Shown here: piece by piece, positions 1 through 5,635 of the stretch
How positions within the stretch are numbered: position 1 is the first letter of the stretch
How the letters are laid out: each line of letters opens with the position of its first letter
Source of the DNA: Candidatus Woesearchaeota archaeon
GTDB taxonomy: Archaea; Nanobdellota; Nanobdellia; Woesearchaeales; UBA11576
Direction of reading: 5' to 3'
DNA: 8,816 nucleotides
NCBI GenBank assembly: GCA_030591125.1
Contig: JAUVBP010000040.1
Coordinates: 1 to 8,816, forward strand
Program-made: the position numbers and the translations under genes
Notes under the pieces: generated by a model
Databases searched by the model: none
What the model was told of the DNA's origin: nothing
Seen by the model: the letters and a program-made list of their open reading frames with translations, nothing else

Positions 1-1332
1 GGAACCGGGCTTGTAGATACCGTCGAGATTTTTGGCCATTATACCTTCCTCGCCTGCATCAAGCGCAGACTGGTAGAACTTCTGGGCCTCGTCCATGTTG
101 TCAGTGATCAATTGCTTGGCTGTGATTATGCTATATGGAGTCTGAGTCACCATCTTCTCTATCAAATCACGCCGCTCTTTGAAAGGGCTCTTGAGCAGGG
201 ACTTCCCCCTATGGCTGAGTATGTCAAACACGTTGACCTCAACAGGAAACTCCTTAGCCATCTTTTCGATGTCATACTTCCTCTTTATCCTCTGTGAGAT
301 GCTCTGGAAAGGGAGATACCTCTTTGACTTCGGCTCATAACCGACGCATTCAGCGTCGAGGATGAACTCATCACCTTCTACATACTTCTCAACGTACTCA
401 GTCACTTCAGGGAACTGGAAAGTCACTTCCTCAAGGCGTCTGGTGAATATAGATATCTTCCCGCCGACCTTATGTATCTGGATCCTGAAACCATCATACT
501 TGAACTCAAGCGCAGCAGGCTTGCCGACGCGCTCGAACGCATCCTCAAGATCCTTTGCTTTCTGGTATAACATGACCTTGACAGGCTTGCCGATGATCAG
601 CTTCACGTTCTTAAGACCTGGAAGACCAGAAACCCGCACTATTTCTGCAACTTTTCCAAAATCATTCAAAATGTCATATGCCTGTTGAATCGCTTGGCTA
701 TAAACATCATAGGTCTCTTCGTTTTCAACATTAACCTTGTTAGTTTCAGAATCGTACGTTAAATTGACACTATCGCCACAATACGCCCAGATGATCGCAT
801 CCCGTAACACCCCTTCACCTATTCCTACCCTCAGATTTTCAAGAACGGTCTTTACGATATAATTGCAATCATCCTGTGAAGCATTTGATAACAAACCAGA
901 TATGATTGAAACCTTTTTGGCAACGGACCCAGACCCAGTAAGTTCAGTAGTATCTAGTTGTGCAAGCTTACGTATCTTGCAAAAAACATCATTTACGCTA
1001 ATCACATTTGTTACCAGTGTAAACTGAGTCTTTTTACTTGACAGATTTTTTGCAGCAAGTCCCAAATCACCAGTATTTTTCCACTCATTTTCTATGAGTC
1101 TCTTATTAACTCCAAATGCACTTTCAATTGCCTTGATCATTATCTTAGTGGAAACGCCCAGTTTACGGTCATCAGTAGCAGGAAACACTTTCCCCTGCAG
1201 AAGAAGGGTTATCTTAGGTATGTCATCTATGTCAGTATCCTTAAGGAACTGAGACACCAGAAATGTCTTCTCCAACCTCTTTGAAGTGGCTTCAATCTCC
1301 TGATAGAGCGCCACCAGCTTCTTGTATTCCAT
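1..1332 (-). CDS. lig: ATP-dependent DNA ligase, C-terminus cut off by the window edge
   Basis: Seals nicks in duplex DNA through ligase-AMP and DNA-adenylate intermediates, in replication and repair. The frame is open for 444 codons from the ATG at 1332 to base 1, with no stop. Residues 1 to about 240 match the helical N-terminal DNA-binding domain of archaeal/eukaryotic ligases (opening MEYKKLVALYQEIEA). The adenylation domain follows: motif I is EFKYDGFR with adenylated Lys278, a FILDAE block ends at Glu328, and EEGIMAK carries Lys434 as motif IV. Family members are usually about 560-610 residues, so roughly 120-160 residues (motif V and the OB-fold) lie outside the window. A TATA-like TTTTTTAAA on this strand (1355-1363) sits about 26 bp before the ATG, which fits leaderless transcription. 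Codons for about residues 45-235 are clearly more AT-rich than those of the catalytic part. The family assignment is secure; the symbol is generic. Confidence 0.95.
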   Translation of the reverse strand, partial: MEYKKLVALYQEIEATSKRLEKTFLVSQFLKDTDIDDIPKITLLLQGKVFPATDDRKLGVSTKIMIKAIESAFGVNKRLIENEWKNTGDLGLAAKNLSSKKTQFTLVTNVISVNDVFCKIRKLAQLDTTELTGSGSVAKKVSIISGLLSNASQDDCNYIVKTVLENLRVGIGEGVLRDAIIWAYCGDSVNLTYDSETNKVNVENEETYDVYSQAIQQAYDILNDFGKVAEIVRVSGLPGLKNVKLIIGKPVKVMLYQKAKDLEDAFERVGKPAALEFKYDGFRIQIHKVGGKISIFTRRLEEVTFQFPEVTEYVEKYVEGDEFILDAECVGYEPKSKRYLPFQSISQRIKRKYDIEKMAKEFPVEVNVFDILSHRGKSLLKSPFKERRDLIEKMVTQTPYSIITAKQLITDNMDEAQKFYQSALDAGEEGIMAKNLDGIYKPGS

Positions 1333-1354
1333 ACGTGTCTAGAGATGCATACGG

Positions 1355-1363
1355 TTTAAAAAA
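1355..1363 (-). promoter_or_regulatory. TATA box for the DNA ligase gene
   Basis: Reads TTTTTTAAACC on the minus strand. Its centre is about 26 bp upstream of the ligase ATG at 1332, the usual archaeal TATA-to-start distance, so the mRNA would begin at or next to the start codon. No Shine-Dalgarno motif is seen, which agrees with this. Confidence 0.5.
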
Positions 1364-1413
1364 GTTACCCCCCAGTCTCTCACCCGCGAATACCCGTGAA
1401 TCCAACAAAAAGA

Positions 1414-1421
1414 TTTAAATA
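1414..1421 (+). promoter_or_regulatory. TATA box for the nitroreductase gene
   Basis: TTTAAATA preceded by a purine-rich AAAAAGA that could serve as a BRE. The distance from its centre to the ATG at 1445 is about 27 bp, predicting a leaderless transcript. Another TTTAAAA at 1434-1440 is too close to the ATG to drive it. Confidence 0.6.
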
Positions 1422-1444
1422 CCTCAATTCCCATTTAAAAAGCC

Positions 1445-2242
1445 ATGGAGACATTCGAGTGTATAGAGAATAGGAGATCAGTAAGGGATTTCAATGACAC
1501 GCCCGTCGAATGGGAGAAGGTCGGGAACATACTCAGGGCAGGACAGCTTGCCCCTTCTACAGGCAATGTACAGGACTGGAGATTCATCGCAGTCACAGAC
1601 AAGACAAAAAGGGCCGCACTTGCCAATGCATCACTGAAGCAGCACTGGATGGCAAAAGCTCCAGTCATAATCGTAGTCTATTCAGATCCCAAATCCACAC
1701 AGAGATTCTACGGGCTCAGAGGGGAGAAGCTATACACCATACAGAACTGCGCAGCAGCGATAGAGAACATGCTGCTTGCAGCGACAGACCAAGGATTGGC
1801 TTCCTGCTGGGTAGGTGCATTTGATGAAGAGATGGTCAGCAAGGTACTGGGAGCACCGACAGATGTCAGGCCCCAGGCACTGATACCCATAGGATATACT
1901 GATGCCAAACCAGGCGAGCTGAAACGGAACCGGCTTGTGGATATAGTCTACATAAACAGCTGGAACGGAAAGGTAGTCAACTTCGACCTGCTGATGGATG
2001 ACTTCAGCGAAGTCATGCGCAACAAGATAAACGAAGCAGTGGATACTGTCACTGAAAAAGCCCCTTCTGTAGGAGAAAGTATCGCAGTGAAAGGCAAGGA
2101 AAAGATCAAAGCCATCCATGCGAAGATCAAAGGACATATCGAGAAGCGCAGGAAAAAGAAAGAAGAGCAGTTCGAAGCTGAGTTCAAGGAAGAGCTAGGT
2201 GATGAGGACGCAGACATCAGTGATGAAGAAGACCTTGAATGA
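1445..2242 (+). CDS. Nitroreductase-family FMN oxidoreductase with charged C-terminal tail
   Basis: A flavoprotein of the nitroreductase fold, normally a cytoplasmic homodimer binding FMN and using NAD(P)H; the substrate cannot be told from sequence. In the 265-residue product, residues 1-170 are the domain. It opens with IENRRSVRDF (the Arg-rich segment that binds the FMN phosphate), then has APSTGNVQDWRF, a central AAAIENMLLAATDQGLASCW helix that typically lies over the flavin, and ALIPIGY near the domain end. About 90 residues follow that are not part of the usual 170-200-residue family: a Lys/Glu-rich, probably helical segment (EKIKAIHAKIKGHIEKRRKK) ending in a strongly acidic DEDADISDEEDLE. 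The start is the first ATG after a well-placed TATA box. It stands alone, between the divergent ligase and the convergent ftsZ. The family is secure; the function of the tail is unknown. Confidence 0.9.
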   Translation: METFECIENRRSVRDFNDTPVEWEKVGNILRAGQLAPSTGNVQDWRFIAVTDKTKRAALANASLKQHWMAKAPVIIVVYSDPKSTQRFYGLRGEKLYTIQNCAAAIENMLLAATDQGLASCWVGAFDEEMVSKVLGAPTDVRPQALIPIGYTDAKPGELKRNRLVDIVYINSWNGKVVNFDLLMDDFSEVMRNKINEAVDTVTEKAPSVGESIAVKGKEKIKAIHAKIKGHIEKRRKKKEEQFEAEFKEELGDEDADISDEEDLE

Positions 2243-2300
2243 GCAGATTGGCCTAATAATCATCTAATTCTCACTTTCGGAAGGAATGCCGCAGAAAAAG

Positions 2301-2312
2301 CTATTTTTGCCC
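2301..2312 (+). terminator. Possible T-tract terminator after the nitroreductase gene
   Basis: A run of five T (CTATTTTTGCC) about 60 nt past the stop is the only T-tract in the sense direction before ftsZ. Short T-runs can be enough for archaeal RNA polymerase, but this one is weak and has no hairpin. Confidence 0.25.
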
Positions 2313-2325
2313 CCTTAAAATCAAG

Positions 2326-2365
2326 AATAAAAATAAAAAAAGCTCCATTGGGGATGAACCCAATG
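2326..2365 (-). terminator. ftsZ terminator: hairpin followed by a T-tract
   Basis: On the minus strand, downstream of ftsZ, CATTGGG (2359-2365) and CCCAATG (2346-2352) form a perfect 7-bp stem with a 6-nt loop. This is followed after GAGC by TTTTTTTATTTTTATT (2326-2341). The arrangement resembles an intrinsic terminator and lies about 100 nt past the ftsZ stop. The T-tract is on the minus strand only, so it serves ftsZ and not the opposing gene. Confidence 0.6.
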
Positions 2366-2379
2366 AAGACATGTTGTGG

Positions 2380-2426
2380 TTGCCTTCACGTTTAAATCTG
2401 TTGGGGGTGGTTTAAAATGAAGGCAA
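2380..2426. repeat. Near-perfect inverted repeat in the ftsZ 3' region
   Basis: TTGCCTTCA (2380-2388) pairs with TGAAGGCAA (2418-2426), and inside it TTTAAA (2391-2396) pairs with TTTAAA (2411-2416). Only a CG/A internal asymmetry separates them, around a 14-nt G-rich loop. A smaller CTCAC/GTGAG hairpin (2434-2448) follows. In RNA this would be a hairpin between the ftsZ stop and its terminator. As DNA, the two TTTAAA boxes could also be TATA elements. Function unknown. Confidence 0.45.
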
Positions 2427-2461
2427 AGAAATTCTCACGAGTTGTGAGCATCACCTCGGCC

Positions 2462-3532
2462 TTACCTGACTATCTCGATGCCTAGCTCGTCACTCAGGTG
2501 CATTGCCTGAGGACTTGGCTTCTTGTAGTCCTGCTTACCAAGTATCCACGGGGACTTGACTCCTGTTATGATGGTCATAACAGTGACCTTTCCTTTCATA
2601 TCCTCAGTCACACGAGCTCCCCAGATGACATTTGCATCGTCATCCATGGATTCTGTGACAAGCTCTCCAATCTTGGAGATCTCATCTAAGGTAAGGTCCG
2701 GTCCGCCATGTACGTGGATTATTGCGCCTGTTGCTCCCTGGTAGCTGATGTCCAGCAGCGGGTTGGATAGAGCGCCCCTTACAGCCTCTTCAACTTTGTT
2801 AGCTGTGTCAGATGCACCTACTCCAATAGCTGCTACGCCGCCATCAGTCATGATGGCTTTCACGTCAGCATAGTCCAGGTTTACCAGACTTGGGATTGCG
2901 ATCGTCTCTACAATTCCCTTGATCATCGTCGAGATCAGCTCGTTAGCGACAGCAAATGCCTGCTGTACCGGCAGGTTTCCTGCGATGTTCACCAGCCTAT
3001 TGTTGTCTATAACAATGACTGTGTCAGAAACCTGTCTCAGCTGCTGCAATCCGAACTCGGCTTTGTCTACTCTTGCCCGTTCTATCTTAAATGGCATTGT
3101 AACGGTGCCTATCACTATAGCTCCTGCATCCTTTGCAACCTGTGCCACGACTGGAGCAGCACCTGTTCCGGTTCCGCCACCCATTCCTGCACATACAAAG
3201 ACCATATCAGAGCCTTTGAGAGATTCTTTGACCTTCTGGCCACTCTCTTTTGCTGCTTCCTGACCTTTGCTAGGGAATCCTCCACAGCCTAGTCCACGAG
3301 TGAGTTCGGTCCCAAGCAAGAATTTCCTATCAGCATCAGTTATGTTCAGATGCTGCAAGTCAGTGTTGCAGGCGATTATCTCAGCTCCCTGTATGCCCTT
3401 CTTATAGAGCCAGTTCACCATGTTGTTTCCTGCACCGCCAACGCCGATGACTTTGATGTTGGCCTGTCCTACTTCAATTTCTGGCTGCTGGTTTTCAGCC
3501 GAATTTAATGCGTTTTGTACTAAAAAGTCCAT
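2462..3532 (-). CDS. ftsZ: Cell-division GTPase FtsZ
   Basis: Tubulin-family GTPase that polymerises into the division ring at midcell. From the ATG at 3532 the product is 356 residues, close to the usual size for archaeal FtsZ. After a short variable N-terminus, the nucleotide-binding core starts at [11 protein letters not shown] (27-37). The tubulin signature GGGTGTG is at 118-124, and the synergy (T7) loop NLDYAD at 219-224 supplies the acidic residues that complete the GTPase site of the next subunit. The end (DELGIEIVR) is a short conserved-looking tail, as in archaeal FtsZ. An in-frame extension up to 3691 exists, but the chosen ATG has a GGGGGT Shine-Dalgarno about 7 nt upstream (AAGGGGGTTAGACCAATG) and the extension looks unlike protein sequence. 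I cannot tell FtsZ1 from FtsZ2 with certainty; the NLDYAD loop leans toward FtsZ1. It is transcribed alone, away from dph5. Confidence 0.96.
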   Translation of the reverse strand: MDFLVQNALNSAENQQPEIEVGQANIKVIGVGGAGNNMVNWLYKKGIQGAEIIACNTDLQHLNITDADRKFLLGTELTRGLGCGGFPSKGQEAAKESGQKVKESLKGSDMVFVCAGMGGGTGTGAAPVVAQVAKDAGAIVIGTVTMPFKIERARVDKAEFGLQQLRQVSDTVIVIDNNRLVNIAGNLPVQQAFAVANELISTMIKGIVETIAIPSLVNLDYADVKAIMTDGGVAAIGVGASDTANKVEEAVRGALSNPLLDISYQGATGAIIHVHGGPDLTLDEISKIGELVTESMDDDANVIWGARVTEDMKGKVTVMTIITGVKSPWILGKQDYKKPSPQAMHLSDELGIEIVR

Positions 3533-3540
3533 TGGTCTAA

Positions 3541-3547
3541 CCCCCTT
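3541..3547 (-). promoter_or_regulatory. Shine-Dalgarno site that fixes the ftsZ start
   Basis: AAGGGGGTTAG on the minus strand, 5-9 nt before the ATG at 3532. This is the only good ribosome-binding sequence in front of any in-frame start, so it favours the 356-residue product over the longer reading. Confidence 0.5.
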
Positions 3548-3673
3548 TTTTTGGTCGTTTCTGATAACCCTGTTATCCCCTTTTTTCCTACTGTCTTGTT
3601 GGTTCTCGTTAATATGCACGCGTGAATCTCTGTGATCCGTCGGAAGCCTTAAAAAGACCTGACATTGCATACA

Positions 3674-3695
3674 AATATTGGAGACCACCAATATT
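3674..3695. repeat. 8-bp perfect dyad upstream of ftsZ
   Basis: AATATTGG (3674-3681) and CCAATATT (3688-3695) are perfect inverted repeats with a 6-bp spacer, about 145-165 bp before the ftsZ ATG. If ftsZ is transcribed from the TATA box near 3760, this forms a hairpin in its leader. Otherwise it could be an operator for a promoter nearer the gene. Confidence 0.4.
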
Positions 3696-3729
3696 CACGG
3701 ATTCCTTTTCAGGACCGCTGAAATCAAGT

Positions 3730-3749
3730 TTCAACTTAATTCAACTTAA
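3730..3749. repeat. Tandem decamer repeat next to the ftsZ-side TATA box
   Basis: TTCAACTTAA occurs twice with no spacer (3730-3739, 3740-3749), one helical turn per copy. For minus-strand transcription from the TATA box at 3754-3762, both copies lie between the TATA box and the expected start of RNA, a common place for an archaeal repressor site. The flanking AATCAAGT at 3722-3729 recurs at 3772-3779. Confidence 0.45.
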
Positions 3750-3753
3750 CTTC

Positions 3754-3786
3754 TTATTTAAACCAGTGCCGAATCAAGTATTTAAA
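3754..3786. promoter_or_regulatory. Two TATA-like boxes, probable divergent promoters
   Basis: TTATTTAAACC (3754-3764) and GTATTTAAACA (3778-3788) read as TATTTAAA on the plus strand and TTTAAATA on the minus strand, so either could work in both directions. Minus-strand use would give ftsZ a leader of about 190-220 nt. Plus-strand use of the first box predicts an RNA start near 3785-3789, the base of the large hairpin described next. Shorter ftsZ leaders from weaker AT-rich sites at about 3609-3617 or 3648-3657 cannot be excluded. Confidence 0.5.
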
Positions 3787-3788
3787 CA

Positions 3789-3977
3789 TTCTCGAGTTGT
3801 GAAATATAGGTTTTATTATATATTTCAGTATAGTTTTCTGTATATTGGTGTAAGAATACCATTTCACGACGGGAGAACGAGGGAGACATCAAGAGATCCC
3901 GGTTTTCACCACAAGAGCAAGAACACGAATTTCTGTCGACGGTAAAATACCGAAATAAACAGGCACGTGGATCTCCC
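3789..3977 (+). ncRNA. Candidate structured RNA between ftsZ and dph5
   Basis: Part of the 635-nt gap without a credible gene. Arm 3789-3805 pairs with 3861-3877: TTCTC/GAGAA, a 2x2 internal loop (GA/GG), then GTTGTGAAAT/ATTTCACGAC. That makes 15 bp, including one pair (3798 with 3868) that is G-U only if the plus strand is the RNA. Inside it, GGTGT/ATACC (3847-3860) makes a small hairpin. The second half has GGGAGA/TCTCCC (3881-3886 with 3972-3977), or alternatively GAGATCC/GGATCTC (3893-3899 with 3969-3975), enclosing the hairpin CGGTA-AAA-TACCG (3940-3952). I see no RNase P, SRP, 5S, tRNA or box C/D signature. It could be an independent small RNA or a long dph5 leader. No clear T-tract marks its end. 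Confidence 0.35.
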
Positions 3978-4007
3978 GCAAAAATACCCCATTTACCCAA
4001 TATTTAG

Positions 4008-4052
4008 TGTATATAAATGTATATTAGTATACGATTTAATAGTTAAGTATAC
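4008..4052 (+). promoter_or_regulatory. AT-rich promoter-like region with phased GTATA repeats before dph5
   Basis: TGTATAT occurs at 4008-4014 and 4018-4024, and AGTATAC at 4026-4032 and 4046-4052. The GTATA cores therefore begin at 4009, 4019, 4027 and 4047, close to one face of the helix. TATATAAA at 4011-4017 could be a TATA box giving a dph5 leader of about 130 nt. Another box, AAATAAATAC (4131-4140), is 28-30 bp before the dph5 ATG and would give a leaderless mRNA. Confidence 0.3.
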
Positions 4053-4167
4053 CTAATAATTACAACTTTTGCGGAGTATATTCCAGCATCAGGGACAAAT
4101 AGAAATAAGGACAAGACAGGCAATACAAAGAAATAAATACGAAGAAGGGAGAAAAGTACTGGAAATC

Positions 4168-4974
4168 ATGGCATTATACCTAATAGGAATCGGACTTATT
4201 GACGAGAAGGATATCACACTCAGAGGGCTGGAATTGGTCAAGAAGGCCTCAAAAGCCTATCTAGAGAGCTATACCTCACTCCTGCAGTGCAGCAAGGATG
4301 ACCTTGAGAAGCTCTATGGTAAAGAGGTCATTCTGGCAGACAGGGATCTCGTCGAGAAGGAAGCAGACAAGATACTGGATGAGGCAGCATCTTCGGATGT
4401 GGCCTTCCTCGTGATAGGTGACCCCATGTCCGCAACGACCCATCTGGATCTCCAGACAAGAGCAATTGAACGCGGGGTGGTTGTTGAGGTGGTGCACAAT
4501 GCATCTGTCATGACTGCTGTTGGTGTTGTTGGGCTTGAGCTCTATAAGTTCGGCAAGACCACATCAATAGTATTCCCCCAGGAAGGCTGGGATGTCCAGA
4601 GCCATTATGATGTCGTCAAAGAGAACCTGGCACGCGGGTTGCATACCTTATGTCTCCTCGACATAAAGGTCAAAGAACCATCAAAAGACTCGCTTAAAAA
4701 GGGGGCTGATCAGCAGTTTGAGGCTGCCAGATTCATGACTGTCAACCAGGCAGTAGAGAGCCTGCTCTCGATCGAGAAGAAGCGAGGGGAAGAGGTATTC
4801 ACCGACGAGACGCTCTGTATAGGGTGTGCCAGGATTGGAGCTTCAGATATGCGGGTGAAGAGCGGGACAGCCAAGGAACTCCTGGAAATGGATTTCGGAG
4901 GGCCATTGCACAGCCTCATAGTGCCTGGAAAGCTGCATTTCATGGAAGAAGAAGCCCTGAAACGCTGGAAATAG
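4168..4974 (+). CDS. dph5: Diphthine synthase (diphthamide biosynthesis methyltransferase)
   Basis: S-adenosylmethionine-dependent methyltransferase that methylates the modified histidine of elongation factor 2 on the way to diphthamide; cytoplasmic and confined to archaea and eukaryotes. The 268-residue product has the usual family length and the tetrapyrrole-methylase fold. The N-terminal strand LYLIGIGL is followed by EKDITLRGLE and YLESYTSLL, then VIGDPMSATTH with the Gly-Asp-Pro SAM loop at residues 84-86. HNASVMTAVG and LYKFGKT come next, and then FPQEGW ending at Trp141. ESYTSLL and HNASVM are characteristic of Dph5 rather than of cobalamin-pathway relatives. The frame is open upstream to a TTG at 4069, but those 33 residues are not in the family and ATG 4168 starts exactly where Dph5 proteins start. 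The upstream gap is unusually long, and no partner diphthamide gene is adjacent. Confidence 0.96.
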   Translation: MALYLIGIGLIDEKDITLRGLELVKKASKAYLESYTSLLQCSKDDLEKLYGKEVILADRDLVEKEADKILDEAASSDVAFLVIGDPMSATTHLDLQTRAIERGVVVEVVHNASVMTAVGVVGLELYKFGKTTSIVFPQEGWDVQSHYDVVKENLARGLHTLCLLDIKVKEPSKDSLKKGADQQFEAARFMTVNQAVESLLSIEKKRGEEVFTDETLCIGCARIGASDMRVKSGTAKELLEMDFGGPLHSLIVPGKLHFMEEEALKRWK

Positions 4975-4996
4975 AGCAGTACAAGCCAGGACAAAG

Positions 4997-5005
4997 TTTA
5001 TAAAG
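4997..5005 (+). promoter_or_regulatory. TATA box for tRNA-Gln
   Basis: GTTTATAAAGG centred about 34 bp before the first tRNA base, with a purine-rich GGACAAAG just upstream as a likely BRE. This predicts a start around 5026 and a leader of some 9 nt for RNase P to remove. Confidence 0.65.
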
Positions 5006-5034
5006 GAATTATTTTATTTCTGAAACACTAAAAC

Positions 5035-5134
5035 AGCCCTGTAGTGTAGAGGCCAATCATCTGGCACTTTGGATCCATAGTACGATCATGGAAGAAGAAA
5101 TGCCAGGACCGCGGTTCGAATCCGCGCAGGGCTA
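5035..5134 (+). tRNA. tRNA-Gln (anticodon TTG) with a 27-nt intron
   Basis: Acceptor arms AGCCCTG (5035-5041) and CAGGGCT (5127-5133) pair over 7 bp, with discriminator A5134 and no encoded CCA. The T arm CGCGG-TTCGAAT-CCGCG is at 5110-5126. Anticodon stem TGGCA (5062-5066) pairs with TGCCA (5101-5105). The spliced loop reads C-T-TTG-G-A, with anticodon TTG at 5069-5071, so it decodes glutamine. The intron is 5073-5099, between positions 37 and 38 (or shifted one base, because both sides carry A). It contains the hairpin TCCAT/ATGGA. Loop bases CTTT can pair with GAAG near the intron 3' end as the 4-bp middle helix of a bulge-helix-bulge, the substrate of the archaeal tRNA splicing endonuclease. 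One extra A makes the motif slightly relaxed. The mature tRNA is 73 nt. Confidence 0.93.
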
Positions 5135-5170
5135 TCATCCTTTCTTCTCACCAGTTCTCTGGACGACACG

Positions 5171-5178
5171 TTTATAAA
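5171..5178 (+). promoter_or_regulatory. TATA box that decides the start of the next gene
   Basis: TTTATAAA lies about 27 bp before the ATG at 5202. The in-frame ATG at 5178 overlaps this box and would be upstream of the transcript, so 5202 is the better start. Confidence 0.55.
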
Positions 5179-5201
5179 TGAAAGAGGCTTATCTTCTTTC
5201 T

Positions 5202-5564
5202 ATGGCAATGACTGACAAGCAGAAGGAGATGCTGTTCATAGTAGGACAGTTCCTGCGCGAGACAGGTAGAAGATTCTCAAAGTCCATGCTAAAGATAACT
5301 GTCATGAAAGCAGAGTTCATCGATGCCATACGCAGTCTTGGGATAGTAGGCAAACAGAGCAGGGCAATATACAGGAACCTTGAGTCCCTGCAGAAGGGGA
5401 AGTACATCATCTACGACGAGAACAGCCTCAAGATCAGCAAGAAAGGACTGGCAGAATATGAGAAGATGGTCAAGGAGATTGATCATTTCCAGGCAATACA
5501 AGGAATCCTGCGCAACAAGAAGATAAGCTTCAAGAGAAAGCTCCAGACAAAGCTGAAGTATTGA
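5202..5564 (+). CDS. Small winged-helix-like protein, function unknown
   Basis: A 120-residue basic protein, rich in Lys and Arg and with no membrane segment. Residues 4-70 look like a mostly helical DNA-binding fold: KQKEMLFIVGQFLRETG, then a helix ending FIDAIRSLGIVGK, then QSRAIYRNLESLQKGKYI as a plausible recognition helix, and YDENSLKISKKGLAEYEKM as wing plus following helix. The pattern LxSLxKGxYIxYDENSLKISxKG is what winged helices of archaeal regulators typically show. The C-terminus (KISFKRKLQTKLKY) is strongly positive and could add nucleic-acid contacts. It starts at ATG 5202 from a TATA box 27 bp upstream; a second ATG at 5208 is also possible. It lies alone after the tRNA. I do not recognise a named family, and the DNA-binding role is inference. 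Confidence 0.8.
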   Translation: MAMTDKQKEMLFIVGQFLRETGRRFSKSMLKITVMKAEFIDAIRSLGIVGKQSRAIYRNLESLQKGKYIIYDENSLKISKKGLAEYEKMVKEIDHFQAIQGILRNKKISFKRKLQTKLKY

Positions 5565-5604
5565 AGGATCCTAAAGCATCAAAGAAGCAATATAAAGATA
5601 GATA

Positions 5605-5622
5605 TTAAGATAAAAAAGATTA
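5605..5622 (-). terminator. T-tract terminator after the lipoprotein gene
   Basis: On the minus strand, 15-30 nt past the stop at 5636, the sequence reads AATCTTTTTTATCTTAAT. A six-T run without a hairpin is typical of archaeal termination. Confidence 0.45.
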
Positions 5623-5635
5623 ATATTCTGTGGAA

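Noticed and set aside
2417..2485. 22-codon ORF starting inside the 2380-2426 inverted repeat
   Set aside because: Runs antisense into the ftsZ 3' end, and its ATG is part of the repeat arm, which explains it better.
3533..3691. 53-residue N-terminal extension of FtsZ
   Set aside because: Reads through the Shine-Dalgarno of the ATG at 3532 and has no FtsZ-like sequence.
3622..3945. 107-codon plus-strand ORF in the ftsZ-dph5 gap
   Set aside because: Overlaps the two TATA boxes, the decamer repeat and the large hairpin; the protein has no coherent pattern and no ribosome-binding site.
3789..3980. RNase P RNA or SRP RNA
   Set aside because: None of the conserved blocks expected for these RNAs (P4 strands of RNase P; the GGAA-loop helix 8 of SRP RNA) could be found on either strand.
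3782..4000. 72-codon minus-strand ORF with a TTG start
   Set aside because: Low-complexity, Cys/Ser-rich translation over the same hairpins; no promoter or Shine-Dalgarno; looks like a chance frame.
4069..4167. TTG-started N-terminal extension of Dph5
   Set aside because: The 33 residues are absent from the family; the ATG at 4168 coincides with the conserved Dph5 N-terminus.
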